Notes under the pieces: generated by a model
Seen by the model: only the letters and a program-made list of their open reading frames with translations
Told to the model about the DNA's origin: nothing
The model's database searches: none
Shown: positions 53,149 to 64,000 of the stretch, one piece after another
Layout of the letters: every line of letters begins with the position of its first letter
Position numbering within the stretch: position 1 is the stretch's first letter
Position numbers and translations under genes: made by a program
NCBI GenBank assembly: GCA_964030785.1
Contig: OZ034969.1
Location: 37,534,001-37,598,000 of the forward strand
Source: Siderastrea siderea
Lineage: Eukaryota > Cnidaria > Anthozoa > Scleractinia > Rhizangiidae
DNA: 64,000 nucleotides
Direction of reading: 5' to 3'

Positions 53149-54097
53149 CCACGACAAGTTTTAGTGGAACGTTTCAACAAGCGTTTTCACCCGGGGACTT
53201 CGTAAATTTCAGCAAGGAAGGGCGCCCGGTGCGCACCCAGGAGTCTTCCGACCGACAGACTGTGCCTGAAGTGTCAGGGACGGTAACGGTAGAGACAGAA
53301 AATGGCATTTTCCAGTGTCCTAATGAAGGGTGTATCAAGATTTATCAAACATACTCAGCCCTCGAAAAACACTTGTCGTACGGGAAGTGTGAATTATGCC
53401 CAGAGAGAACCACACTTCTTGACCTGGCAAAACAAATATACCACCTTAAGTTGACAGAGGGAACGAGTGCAGGAGCAACAAGCCATGATGGTAAGGCTGC
53501 TGCTCAAGAAAGCGTAGCGGATACCAATCAGCATGCAAGAGGGTGGGCGTTGAAGCAAACAAAGAAGACTGGGCGCTTCAGTGAAACTCAAAAAAAGTAC
53601 CTCGATGAAAAGTTCAATATCGACCAGCAAACGGGTCACAAACTGGATCCAGTGTCGGTAGCTCCTGACATGCGCTATGCCAAAAATGCTGACGGTAACC
53701 GGCTTTTCACCGAAGTGAATTCATAACTACACAGCAAGTACAGTCCTACTTTTCAAGACAAGCTGGCAAACTACGTCATCAACATGCCGAAGATGACAGT
53801 GGTGATCACGAGGCTGCTGTCGAGCAACAACAATATTGGGAAACACGCACAGAAATACTTCGGGAAGTTCAGCTGCAACACCCTGTTACCTATGACAATT
53901 TTGACTTATGCGCCGTGTATCATGCGAACAAGCTCAATCAGCTCAGTGTTTCCATGTTAAAGTGTATTTGCGAATATTTTGATGTAAACAATGAACAACT
54001 AACGGTTCGCAGGAAGGCGCCCTATATTGCACTTATAGGCAAATTAATACAGTCATGCATCTGTCATGACCAGCAGTCACAAGTATCTAGAGTATAG
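53149..54097 (+). pseudogene. transposase-like gene exon 6: zinc finger and SAP-like C-terminus
   Basis: It enters in phase (A|TTSFSGTFQQ). FQCPNEGCIKIYQTYSALEK followed by H and C gives a C-x4-C-x12-H-x4-C finger (about 53311-53395). RGWALKQTKKTGRFSETQKK and LDEKFNIDQQTG come next, then GNRLF, where the frame must change by -1 near 53705 to continue QQVQSYFSRQAG. The end is NKLNQLSVSMLKCICEYFDV and KAPYIALIGKLI, a SAP-like helix-extended-helix, then a stop at 54095-54097. Copy 2 has the same order. Confidence 0.7.
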
Positions 54098-54599
54098 GCC
54101 TTAGGACCTTGCATACTTGTATTCTTTATGTTTACACCGCTGTAGACTATCTCAAAAGTCCTTCACTTCTCATTTCCGGGTTCTGGTGCTGGGCCTGTGC
54201 GGTTTTTTGGGTTTTTCGCGCTTCCGAAAAAAACTCTGAGCTCGACTTGTGGGCAAGTCTAACACTGCTGGTGATCTAACAGACTGTGAAGAGTGCACAG
54301 TGTTCTTAGTATTTGGATAAATAATAGCCTGGATAAATTTTGTCATTACATTCTCATCGTGTTAGAAAGAAGCCGTGTCGTTCAAATATGAAGAATGCTA
54401 CTTTCGGTGCAAGTATATGGGAGATTTGTTGAACTCAGGTTAAGTGTACGATCATTCTCCTCCCCCCCCCCCCCCCCCCCCCGTAGAAGAAGAAGTAGTT
54501 ATAATGAACAGATGCTTATCTCTGAAATACATTCTCGATAAAGTGTTATAGTTTGAACGTGTGACTGAAAACGTCCACCGCTGATTAGTCTGGGTGTTC
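54098..54599. other. 3' flank of the gene, poly-C tract
   Basis: Non-coding, with a run of about 20 C near 54462-54482. No canonical AATAAA was found close to the stop. Confidence 0.4.
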
Positions 54600-57250
54600 T
54601 GTGGAAACTTGGCAGCTGTTGTCACGATGTAAACAGTCGGATCGTGAAATTTTAACGTTCGAGCTTAAGGTGGGAATTCTTGACTTAGTTCCTTCTGGAA
54701 GTCATTCCAAGGAAACAAATCTTACAAAAGAAAACTAGATGAACTGGTTAACTTACAAATATTCAGGTAAGTATCGCTTTGGTTTATGCATTTCACGGCT
54801 CGCAAATTTCACAGAAAGTTCTAAGCAAACGAAGTGATTTATTGCGTCAAAATGTGACTTTAACCGCTTCGTAGCCTCCTTAAAATTTAAAAAGACAAAA
54901 TAGTCTTTACCTAGACCTATTTCGGATCGATATCTCTAGAAAAAAAGTTTAAAAATAACGAAACGTTTGCCGGCTTTAGCAATTATCGGTTTCGTTACAC
55001 TGGGGTCAGAGGTCAGCTTTTTAAGACATATCGCTGTATTTACTTCGCAGCTTTAGCGCTCACGATTTTATTTACCCAAAAATTTTATTTCACGTATTTG
55101 AAAAAGAAACATTGTTCTTTCAGACTAAAGAAGTCCTTTTGGCGAAATCCATGTACCAGAAGCCATTTTTAGCAGTTGAAAATAGGCTAAATTTTGGCCC
55201 TTTGCGCTCCGTCGCGAGTCATCAGTTTTCAAAATCTCGTGAAATATTTGTTTTCTTATCATATCGCGATCTAACCACCTCCGAGTATACAGGATATAAA
55301 GTACAAATACGAGGTACAACTAGTTTTTGATGTCAAACTTCATTTACGGAGATACGGTGGTCTGAATATGCCTCTCATTTTAGCCCGATTTTGGCAGGTT
55401 TTAAGCGTCGGGAAGGAAAAATTGCTTTACAAAATCAGTGATTGCCCGATCGAGCTTATACTAATATTTTTGTAACTAGTGCCCCAAGGGCATCATTCTG
55501 GCTAAGTTTGGCGAAATTCCATTTTTGGCTATTTCCCGGCTTAGGTGATAGTTACGCGGAGCTGGAAAGATTAACTATAAGCAAGTTTCTACGAAATCGG
55601 CTGGGTAGAAATTTCTGTACAGTACAATATTAAATTTTGGCTTCAAACTACTATGTTTGTGTAATTGCCTCAGCTGTTGCAAGAACACTAACGTAATGCT
55701 GGGATAGCAGAAAAATCGGAAAAAGATCGGAAACTCCTAGTAAAATCTACAAGCAAATGAAGAAGAAGATGTTTATAGTGCGTAACTTGTGAATCTGAAG
55801 ATATTCAAGTTTATTCGACTCGTGAAAAAACTACCGATTTGTTTTCCCTCATTTTTAAGTATGATAAAATCCAGCATATATACAAACGACCTCGCCTAGT
55901 TTCAAGCGTGTAACCTCGACGAAAGCCAACGAATTTGGCTCGTCAAGTTGACTACTTCACGTCTTCCATGTTACAATGCTCTGAAACCCTCTGGTTCTTT
56001 TTAATTATTCAAACTTACCGCGTTCTGGGATTTATTTGCCATTTGGGAATCACGGGCTTTTCCCCTTCATCATTGTTGGAACAAATCATCACAACAGAAA
56101 TTGCACACAAAAAACACACTTAACCGCATTATCATTTCATTTATCCATGACCCAAAATTCCCAAGTGGCAAAATAAACACCACCACGAAGTACGTTTGAA
56201 TAATTTACAGGAACGCGAGGGTTTCGTCCATTTTTGTAAAATAGAAGACGCGAAGTAGCCAACTTGACGAGCCAAATTCGTTGGATATCGTCGAGGCTGC
56301 ACGCCTGAAACTAGGTGATGTCGTTTGCATATATGCTGGATTTTAACGTACTTAGAAATAAGTGAAAACAAATCGGTAGTTTTTTCACAAGTTACGCACT
56401 TTAAACATGCTCTTCTTCATTTGCTTGTAGATTTTACTGGTCATTTCCGATCTTTTCCAATTTTTCAGCAGAATTTTAGGCGGTATCAATCTGTCAAAAA
56501 ATATGTGCGATCTTAGCATTACATTGGTGTTTTTGCAACAGCTGAGGCAATCATACAAACATAATGTTTTGAAGCCAAAATTGAACAATCAGCTGTGCAG
56601 AACTTTCTACCCAGCCGATTTCGTAGAAATTTGCTCACAGTAAACCTTGAAGTCTTAGAACTTATTGGGCTTAATTATAAAAAAATCTATCGTTGTTTGA
56701 TGGAAATGTTCGCGTTTCCCTGAAAAGGCTGGTCTTCGAATAGCACTTGTACTTCTTAATCATTGACCTTGTTTGCCCTAAGACTAAAAGTTTTGTAAAA
56801 TTCAAACATTTCTTTGTTTAGAATACCAAAAATCACTGACATTGGTTAACGCTTACTTGCCGAAAATTCGATTTATAAATGGAGCCACCGCGCTAATAAA
56901 TAGCCGTAAGCCACGTTAAGTATAGATATAGAAAGGAAAATCAGTGTCGTTTGGTCACGTTATCCATACGACCTTCAAAATGAAATTTGAACACTGATGT
57001 TCTTGCCAAATTCGTCGTTATTGTTTATTTACAGACCCCAAACGCACAAACTGTTGTATTATTCATTGTTATGTTACCATATTACAACACTGAAATAAAA
57101 AAACAGATTGTGATGGTTTCAGTTTCTTGGTTTTTTTCCCTAAATCCTCATTTTCCACCACACTCCGCAATTTCTACCGCACTGCTCATTTTCCTCCTCT
57201 TCCACACTCCGCACCCCCACTTTTGCCCCCAACCAAAACGAAGGAAATTT
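54600..57250 (-). repeat. right inverted arm of the large element
   Basis: This is the reverse complement of the left arm, with an intervening foldback element at 55575-56640. The outer end (57135-57220) holds three or four units of ATTTTCCACCACACTCCGC, the complement of the left subterminal repeat. Confidence 0.75.
55575..56640. mobile_element. foldback element nested in the right arm
   Basis: A 1,066-bp palindromic element: the left half (55575-56130) and right half (56140-56640) are inverted copies, sharing TTTCTACGAAATCGGCTGGG, CGAATTTGGCTCGTCAAGTT and CAAATCGGTAGTTTTTTCAC (one orientation given). Its termini CTATAAGCAA and TTGCTCACAG are flanked by TAA. The left arm of the large element lacks it at the matching position (about 44415), so it inserted after the arms formed. 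Confidence 0.75.
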
Positions 57251-57254
57251 ACGG

Positions 57255-57280
57255 ATTTTCCCGATAGCTATCGGGAAAAT
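57255..57280. repeat. perfect 26-bp palindrome
   Basis: A perfect inverted repeat with no loop, centred on the AGCT of CCCGATAGCTATCGGG. It lies about 35 bp outside the last subterminal repeat of the large element. Confidence 0.85.
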
Positions 57281-60200
57281 GGCGACCTAACAATTACGTG
57301 AGCCACAGTCTCCTACCCACTGCATGTTATCTGTCAAAAAGATAATGGTGATAATAGAACTCTCTTTCAATGCGACAGTTTCAGTGCTGCGCAATATGGC
57401 AAAAGTAAAGTATGTGGTCCTTGGTCAGCGATGTCCTTGGTCCGCGACTTTTCCGAACATGACAAACATTTGCTCGTTAAATAGAATACGACAAAAAACG
57501 AATATGTCTGATGATTTACTGATTAGTCTTCTTCCATATGACGAAGTTTCGGCTTTCCTGCTGTTGGTGAAGGCGCACAATTCAAGTTTGTTGACAGGTA
57601 GGTCAATTTGTCTTTCTTGAAGTGTTTAATTCTGCGGCTCCGTAAATTACAGGGATAAACGTATTTCTGTGGTTGTGAACGAATTTGCTGCAGAGTTTGT
57701 AACTTTTGATTTATCGACTCTTGAAAAATATCAACAATTTTCGCATATGGGTGCTTGGTCCGCGACCTATGGACCCTAGAGAACTTACATTTCGTAAAGC
57801 AGATAAAGAAAACTTTAGATAAATGGAAACGGCCTTTGTTTTTGCTGAATATCTTCAAAATCTTCTTTATACATGTTTATTAATGGGGTAACTTCTCTTG
57901 TATACCTAGAATAAATTTAAGCTTGTAGACTTGTAATTATTTTCGACTGCGCTGAATGTATTTTTTTATATTTCAATTGTCAATAGGGTAGAAAGGTAAC
58001 ATTTTTATGCTTGACTGCGCTGACTGTTGATTGTCTATAGGGTTGGGTGAAAATGTAATATTTCTGTAAATATTTATGCGGAGGATAAATAAAAAGGTTA
58101 AGAAAAGAGCGGGAAAACTGATGGATCGAGAATGCGCCGTGGCCGTGACAAATTGCGTGACAGTAGTCCACGCCATCGCCATGAAATGCACATGCCTTGG
58201 CACCTCGCACTGTGCACAACTTGGCCAAGACGGCCCAAAAACAAACATAACATAAAAATAGTATCAAATTTGACATCAAAGTTGCGTTGGCTTCTTACCA
58301 TAATGTAATCGTGTTACATTTGGCGTTCTACAGTAAAGATGTATATTAAGTCGTAGCGGGGTGGGAGTAGGGGAGGGGGTTGATGAGTGTAAGGGTATAG
58401 GGACGTAGCTAAAAATGTTAAGAGTGAATGTCTGTAAGGACCATCGATATAGCGGTCACAGCTCAAAATTCGATTTCGCTCATACTTTGTACATCGGTAG
58501 GCCCAAGTATTGTACATATGAAATGGGGTTTATTTAGTCAAATATTATTTCCTTTGAAAGAAACTAATTTTAAATTAGTTGCGGTATTTTTCATCAACAA
58601 CACGTACAAAATTGTCAATATTTACGTCCTTGCCGAGTCGGCTAATTGCGCGTTTTGATGCATTTCTACACGAATCTTATTTGATTATCATCTCCTAAGT
58701 CCGCTGAGTGTAGAAAGAGTCAACTAGGTACATTTCTAAATATTTTGTCATTTTTTGAACAAGTGCACTCACGGTGTCCCAGAAAAAGGTTCGGCGATAC
58801 CTCCAACAAACATGCCAAAAATGCCCGCGGTACGTAAGCAAACTCACCAGTAAACCACCAAAGCAACGCTAAAGGACAGTTTCAGTCTCTGCCGTTCCAT
58901 TTTCTTGGGATCTCCTTTACTTTTCCAACTAAACATTCGTAAAGTAAGCGAAATTTTGCTATCCGCCATTTTGAAATGTGCAACAACTCGGACACTTGAA
59001 AGATTGTACTCACCACAATGCGGTCGTCAGAAACACAATTTTGCACTAATTAGAAACTGTAAATCGACTTTGTATTTCTTTCTTAAATTACAGTCATTAA
59101 CAATGTAAAGCCTTGTGTGAAACTGAGCCAAGAAGAAACCCGTTGAGCAAATTAAAGGTCATTGCAAACATGGCCCTCGACTCACCTCATTCTATTGTTC
59201 GCTTTGATTGTCTTTCGTTTGTGTCCTTACAGTTCAAATTTATAATTTTTCCTATTACGTTATCCATCGAAAGTTGCTGCTTGCCCACGCTATTCGAACA
59301 AAAGTTTGATTTCCCAAGTGAATATAAATGCTGTTTATACATTTCAGCGTTTCACCAACACACATTAACGTAATACGATATCTTTTACGATAAAAAGTGC
59401 CCATTTGTCACGCAATGCAGATTACACATGGACGGCTGAAATTTATTTTCCGTAAAATGAACTTTATTTTCTTCAGTGTCCCGCGAATGAGACTATCATT
59501 TTAAAGGTAATATCGTTTCGTAAAATTGAGAAATAACCAGTTCATTCCTTAGCCTTCTGGCTAGTCTTTTCTTTTCTTGAAAACGTTTCTAAAGCAAGCG
59601 CGTAGGTTCCCCCTCTTGTCGACGGTGATCTAGTCACTTGTGCTCGCGTGTCTCACTCAAATCAACATCCTATTATATAAACCAAACAATTTTAAATCAG
59701 CTACAGCATGCACGTTTGTGGCATTTGGCCTAATGGGCAGTACTCGGGTACTTGCGCATATTTCCCCTGTAAATTAATAAAACGTACTGGTATTATACAG
59801 TCGGAATGACTGGGGTCCTACATATTCGAGTCCAGGATGAAATCAATTCACAGTTATTTCAAGCTAAAAGGCGGAAAGTTGAAGACAAAGTATCATTCCC
59901 ATACCTGGGTTCGCTCGAGGTTTTCTCTTAGCTTGTTTTTTTTTAGGGGGGGGAGGGGGAGGGGTGACTGGAGGGGTTTTGGGCGGGATGGGGGCTTGCC
60001 TCTGATAGGCTCCCATGTGTGGTAGGTTTCCTCGGAAATTTGATGTTCAAACTTCATTTAGCCTTCGAACTACGTTCTCGGGCCAATATATGTTGTGAAC
60101 AACCAGTTACCTCGGCCAACTAATACACGATACTGCCTTTGACAGAAAAACTATCGTTTAAATAGTTGTTGACGACTCGAGCAATTTGCGCACACTCGCA

Positions 60201-60640
60201 TGAAAATGTCGGATTATCCGATATTTTAGTACTTTAGCAACGCTAAAAATAATGTAAATCTAACATCAGATTTTCTGGCGTTTCCTTAAATGAATTTTTC
60301 TAAAATGTCGCAAAATTTGTGGTACAAATAATACATTTTAAATATTCTTTTTAAAAAAATCTGTCGGAGTAATTTAGTTTTATTGGTAACAAAATATGCA
60401 GAATTGCACAATATTGAGAATGGTGGATTTCTGCAAAGCATTTTCCACTGACTAGATGTTCTGTTACCACGGTAACAGCCTCGGCCAGATAGTCGCAACC
60501 AAATCTTGTGAAACTAAATTGCAAGACAAGAAAACAAGTATTCATTTTGTAACTACCGTAAGATATAGTGTAAGTGCTTTTGTTAATACTCTTAAGAGCC
60601 ACCTTAAGTAATATTGTTCATGACCATGCCTGAAGTTACA
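57281..60640. other. spacer between the two transposase-like genes
   Basis: No supported coding exon. A ~65-bp direct duplication lies at 57945-58080 (GACTGCGCTGA...TATAGGGT...AACATTTTTATGC variants). A G-rich run lies at 59945-59970, and an RFX X-box-like palindrome at 60464-60477. Confidence 0.4.
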
Positions 60641-60644
60641 CCTG

Positions 60645-62612
60645 TCAATTCCGTCCACACAAGCACTCCCCAACGACCCGGGTAATTCTATTAATCAATG
60701 GCTTTTTCTTTCTCTCAGTAATGTCATCCCTGTTTAAACCCAGGCTCTCACAAATCTCCCTCAGCATAACTACCGACAAGGTCGATAACTTATTAACGTG
60801 CACCAAATTGCAAATGTTGCGAGAAAGTGCAACAATAGGGTGCCGCAAAGCAATTTCCTCTTCGACAACTGCATGGAGCTTTGAATGTAAAGACTCCTTC
60901 TCAGTTGCATTCTGGTGATCTTTATCGTCGCTGTCAGGTTCTTCATATTGCTTCGATGAACTCTCCCTGATCTTGACAGCCAGACGAGAGAAAAAGCCCG
61001 CCACCTGTTGAGGCGAAAGAACATACTGCCAAGAAAAAGGCGAGCCCCCGATTCATTCCTGACTTTACGCATTTCATTTGACACTTCCTTCGGATCGTCT
61101 TTTTTCCCGCGTTCTTCGCCAATGACAAATTGTTCTGTTAGAAATTTCTTTTGTTCCTCAGTGAATTGAGTTCTCTTCTTCGTAGTTTTTAGCGCCCATC
61201 CCTTGTCAAGTGGCAAATGCAAGTCTGCACCTGTACTTTCAGAGGTTCCTGCACAGAAACCGACAGTTGGAACTTGTGTTCGTTCTCCGATTATCTTAGC
61301 CACGTATCCTCGCCTCGCTTTGTCGAACAATGTTTCTTTTTCTAGTGCACGCTTATGCCTTCCTGCGTCTAAATGAGCCTGTAAACTCGAGGACTGCTGA
61401 AATGTCCGAATGCAGCCATCTTCTGGACAAGTAAACAAACAGTTAGCCTGAACGTTCGCTTCTTCATCTTCCACGCCTTCTGTGGCTGTGTCTTTCTCAG
61501 AGGTAATAACTGTATTTGTTTTTGTGGCCTCTTGTCTTGGTTTAATGATCTTAAAACTTGACTGGGGGCTTTGAACTGGAGACTCCAACACGTCTAGCAC
61601 AATAGGGAAATCGCCATCACTCTGAATGTCTTTCCATGGAACTAGTTTTCCGGGTCCGATTTTATAGGCCTTCTAAACTATTATTCCTCTTTCTTCAAAC
61701 TGGAAATTATTCAGCGCGCTAATTCCATCCCATTTGACCATAATCTTATCAGAAGATGCTTGGGAAGCTTCACGTACTTGACAATTACACCAGGAATTCC
61801 GCCACTTGATTCCATTGCTTCCTTCATCTGAGCGCCGTTGTTTACATCGTGTCCTTCGTTTAAATAGACATTGATGTGTCCTTTTATTGTAGCTGCCTGG
61901 CGATCGGCCTCTCCCTTGCCACCTTGAGGATCTGAAAAGTCAACTCTCTCCACCTTGACACCCGCATGTTTGCTTGACTTACTTCCAACAATTGTCGAAC
62001 CACAATGGTAGCAACCAGCCTTGTCTTGTTTGCAATATACTTCCTCCAGTTCTGGACGGTGTTCTTTCGCGTAACGAGAACATCCCGCAAGACACCTGCT
62101 AATGCAACACTATCTTGCGGACAGCTCTCGAACACGTGCACAAAAGTTAGTTTCTAGATAGGACTACTTTCATTTGGCCGCGTTAAAACCACAGTTATAT
62201 GCCAAGGGATTCCACGTTTAGCATACCAGTCGCACTGTGATTCTCTGAATTTGCGTGGCAAGAACTTCATGGCCCAGTCCATGACCAATAATGCCGAATT
62301 GTGGTTAAGGATATCTAATACATCATATTTGGCCTGATCCTGATTTACTGTTCGAAGCTGGTGTGCTTTCCATGCCAAAATATCCTCCTTTGTTTTGTGC
62401 ACTAAACACATCATGTCATCTCTTTCTTCTTCAGATTGGAGTTCTGCGCACGCTGTTTCTATGGTGGCCAACGTCTCGCCTAGCTTGTGGCACTCCGCGC
62501 AGATCTCGGCATGATTGTGGTCACATTTTTTCTCGAAAGTATCATTGCTTGGGTCACTCAAAGCAAACGCCAAGCAGTGTTCAGCCACTTCTGACTCCAT
62601 TGAAACGTGCAC
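60645..62612 (-). pseudogene. transposase-like gene copy 2: catalytic core to C-terminus
   Basis: Minus strand, starting after ACTCTTAG|GTGCAC, the same acceptor context as exon 5 of copy 1. Blocks: CDHNHAEICAEC, LAWKAHQLR, VMDWAMKFLPRKFRE, DWYAKRGIPWHITVV, QDKAGCYHCG (Asn of the copy 1 motif replaced by Lys, 62020-62022), DFSDPQGGKGEADRQAAT, FTCPEDGCIRTFQQSSSLQA finger, GWALKTTKK and a SAP-like tail (VNKLSTLSVVMLREICESLG). Lesions: TAG 62154-62156, -1 shifts near 62035, 61765 and 61035, TAG at 61673-61675. There is no intron where copy 1 has intron 5. Confidence 0.78.
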
Positions 62613-63166
62613 CTAAGAGTATGATTGGGTTTTTAAAGCCTAATTTGGAACTTAATAATTTTAATGTTCTTTACCTAGATCAGATTGTATTGCTGAAGAA
62701 TCATAATTACGTTCCATGATGACTCCTCTGTAAATTTTTTATCCTGAGAACATCCCTTAACGTTAATAACCATATATTACTGAAAGCGTATATCCCCCAC
62801 CCTTTAGACAGAAATGAACCTGTGCCTTCACTTTCAACAACGGCCGGGTGTAGGAATACAATCTAACTCTTTTCAGCTAAAAAGCAAATAGGAAGGTTCA
62901 GTATCCCTTATTCTTTCCCGACAACGGCACAGATGGTCAGGGTACACACTGTTTCTTCGTGACAAGACCTGCTCCTTAAGTTTGTGAGTCATAGGGTGTC
63001 TGTTACCAGTCAAAGTTCTCTCGTCATGGTATAGTAAATCGGGCAGCTGACTAGGGTGAAGTCCCTAAATTTTGTTCCCACGTTTACTGTAGAGAATACC
63101 TGTATTAAATGGACACCCTCTTTTGAGCCCGCTTATTTGTCCGTATTAATGAGTTACGTAGCCTTC
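62613..63166. other. intron of transposase-like copy 2
   Basis: It corresponds to intron 4 of copy 1 (51177-51585). The acceptor is intact, but the donor position reads AAG|GAAGGC instead of AAG|GT, so normal splicing would fail. Confidence 0.6.
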
Positions 63167-64000
63167 CTTGTAATCTGCTCTTAAATATTGCTTTGCAGAC
63201 CGAAGTGCTTGTTTCGTTTCCTTTGCCCAGGCTTGGGACTTTGCTTGGTCTGCTATTCTGTCTACTGTTTCGCAAAGGTCTTCAAATGCTTTGTTACCTT
63301 GAGCGGAGAAGCTGTCTAAACCCTGTAGCGACTTCAGCACCGATGCAGAACACACGTATAGTACTCGGAGTAAAGTGCGCTTGCTCATTGGAGTGAACTC
63401 GGTCTCGGCACAGAACTGAAAATACTGCTGCGTCATACGCTCTGCCGTATCAACATGCGCACGACATTTGGTGTTTAGATTACTTCCGCCGTCGATAATT
63501 TCAGCATCCTTTCTCCGAATGGCATGTCTTGAACGATATGAGGGCTGGTAATAAAGTTGAGGAAATGATCCACCTTAGCAAAGTCAACTTTCATACGTCT
63601 TGCGATATCAACAGACACAACCGCCCCTCTTCCATGTAAAAGATTGTGATGTCGTGCTATGTTAAACCTGTAGCTAGTGATCCCAGGAATGTATTGCGTA
63701 AGTTCCTTAAGTGGCACCTTATTTGCCATAATTGACGGGATTTGCCTTCTTGTGCTCCAGTGTGTTGCATTCACATAGCTGTCGGCTAAAGCCTGCAAGA
63801 GTTTCACCTCTGCCTGGCTTCGCTCAGAGGGAAGTGACCACGCAATGTAGACAATAACTTATCGCTTTGACCTGGAGCAATAACTTCAAGGACTTTGCGG
63901 ACACTTTGTTTTGCTTTACGGCTGTGTCTTCGCTTTGTGCGTTCGTGAGCACTGTCACACGGAACGGACAATCTGTGGCGCACAAGGCTGACCTCACGAT
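63167..64000 (-). pseudogene. transposase-like gene copy 2: helical region, cut by window end
   Basis: The counterpart of copy 1 exon 4. Blocks: basic helix (HERTKRRHSRKAKQSVRKVL), EVIAPGQSDKLL, then after a shift near 63830 KLLQALADSYVNATHWSTRR, IPGITSYRFNIARHH, NFITSPHIVQDMPFG, LKLSTAEVI followed by TAA (63475-63477, where copy 1 has Glu), another shift near 63440, and SASVLKSLQGLDSF, ending QYLRADYK. The 5' part of the gene lies beyond the window. Confidence 0.75.

Larger units (their letters stand above)
46129..54097 (+). pseudogene. DDE-type transposase-like gene, copy 1 (six exons)
   Basis: Exons: 46129-46312, 46429-46647, 49350-49576, 50130-51176, 51586-52579 and 53149-54097. All five junctions keep phase, which strongly supports the model. 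Product parts in order: Cys/His-rich N-terminus, helical region, candidate catalytic Asp motifs DWAMKF, QDNAGCYH and DFSDPQGGK, a C2HC finger, and a SAP-like helix pair. An in-frame TAA at 52135-52137 and a -1 shift near 53705 interrupt it. I have seen the DNAGCYH and FSDPQ-GK-DR motifs in unnamed transposon-like proteins of cnidarian genomes. DNA transposase is my inference, from the Asp pattern and the flanking inverted arms. Superfamily not assigned. Confidence 0.7.
43880..57250 (+). mobile_element. ~13.4-kb TIR element with multi-exon transposase-like gene
   Basis: The left arm (about 43880-45350) and right arm (about 54600-57250) are inverted copies. A 37-nt perfect match links 44587-44623 with 55362-55398; other matched blocks are 44215-44420 with 56650-56875, 44800-45110 with 54840-55200, and 45260-45330 with 54665-54750. 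The right arm is longer because a foldback element (55575-56640) is inserted in it. Both outer ends carry ~19-bp tandem repeats in opposite orientation. The six-exon gene at 46129-54097 sits between the arms. Exact termini and target duplication are unresolved. Confidence 0.7.

Noticed and set aside
57324..57620. A 98-codon plus-strand frame just outside the large element
   Set aside because: No recognisable motif, and nothing comparable at the other end of the element.
61600..61600. Treating 60770-61600 (minus) as an independent gene
   Set aside because: It begins at a non-ATG codon and is the interior of copy 2. Its last third leaves the family frame after a -1 shift and encodes nothing similar.
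1..64000. tRNA, rRNA, CRISPR or bacterial-type operon features
   Set aside because: By eye I found no cloverleaf with A and B boxes, no rRNA-like conserved stretches and no regularly spaced identical repeats. Weak tRNA genes could be missed.

Overview
The window looks like genomic DNA of an anthozoan cnidarian, most likely a stony coral. Genes are split by GT/AG introns, base composition is AT-rich, and the gene space is crowded with Penelope-like, LINE, Crypton-derived, DNA-polymerase-B and MITE remnants of kinds I associate with coral genomes. Nothing suggests bacterial or plasmid DNA: I saw no operons, Shine-Dalgarno sites or CRISPR. Species is not determinable by eye.

Layout. 0-7.4 kb: repeats, including a 394-bp MITE, a minus-strand Penelope-like element (PLE) split by a 358-bp MITE with an 8-bp target duplication, a MITE with four motif copies, and a LINE 3' end. 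7.5-25 kb: one plus-strand polycystin-1-like gene. Ten exons are visible: part of a REJ domain, GAIN/GPS, TM1, PLAT, TM2-6, the polycystin (TOP) domain and the six-helix channel module with a C-terminal tail. Its introns hold MITEs, a Crypton-derived ORF and an LTR-like segment. 27.9-36.9 kb: a repeat graveyard with a LINE tail, three tandem ~170-180-bp units, a Crypton-derived fragment, a second PLE, a DNA-polymerase-B element fragment and a RecQ-like helicase fragment. 37.0-41.2 kb: a truncated, frameshifted duplicate of the last three polycystin exons plus downstream DNA, with a Gypsy gag fragment in one intron. 41.8 kb: a compound GGTT/TGAC microsatellite.

The most unusual part is 43.9-57.3 kb. 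Two long inverted arms (about 43.88-45.35 and 54.6-57.25 kb), each carrying ~19-bp tandem repeats near its outer end, bracket a six-exon plus-strand gene (46129-54097). Its conceptual product of roughly 1,200 residues has Cys/His-rich N-terminal exons, a large helical region, three Asp-bearing motifs that could form a DDE/RNase-H-like centre (DWAMKF, QDNAGCYH, DFSDPQGGK), a C2H2/C2HC-like finger and a SAP-like C-terminal helix pair. I read this as a ~13.4-kb TIR transposon with its own multi-exon transposase, of a family I cannot assign to a named superfamily.

A diverged second copy of the gene lies convergently at 60.6-64.0 kb on the minus strand and runs off the window; it is clearly damaged. 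Both copies need a -1 reading-frame change at the same aligned residue, which is either a shared lesion or a recoding signal.

Exon limits were read by eye from splice consensus, frame continuity and family resemblance. No database search or alignment program was run.
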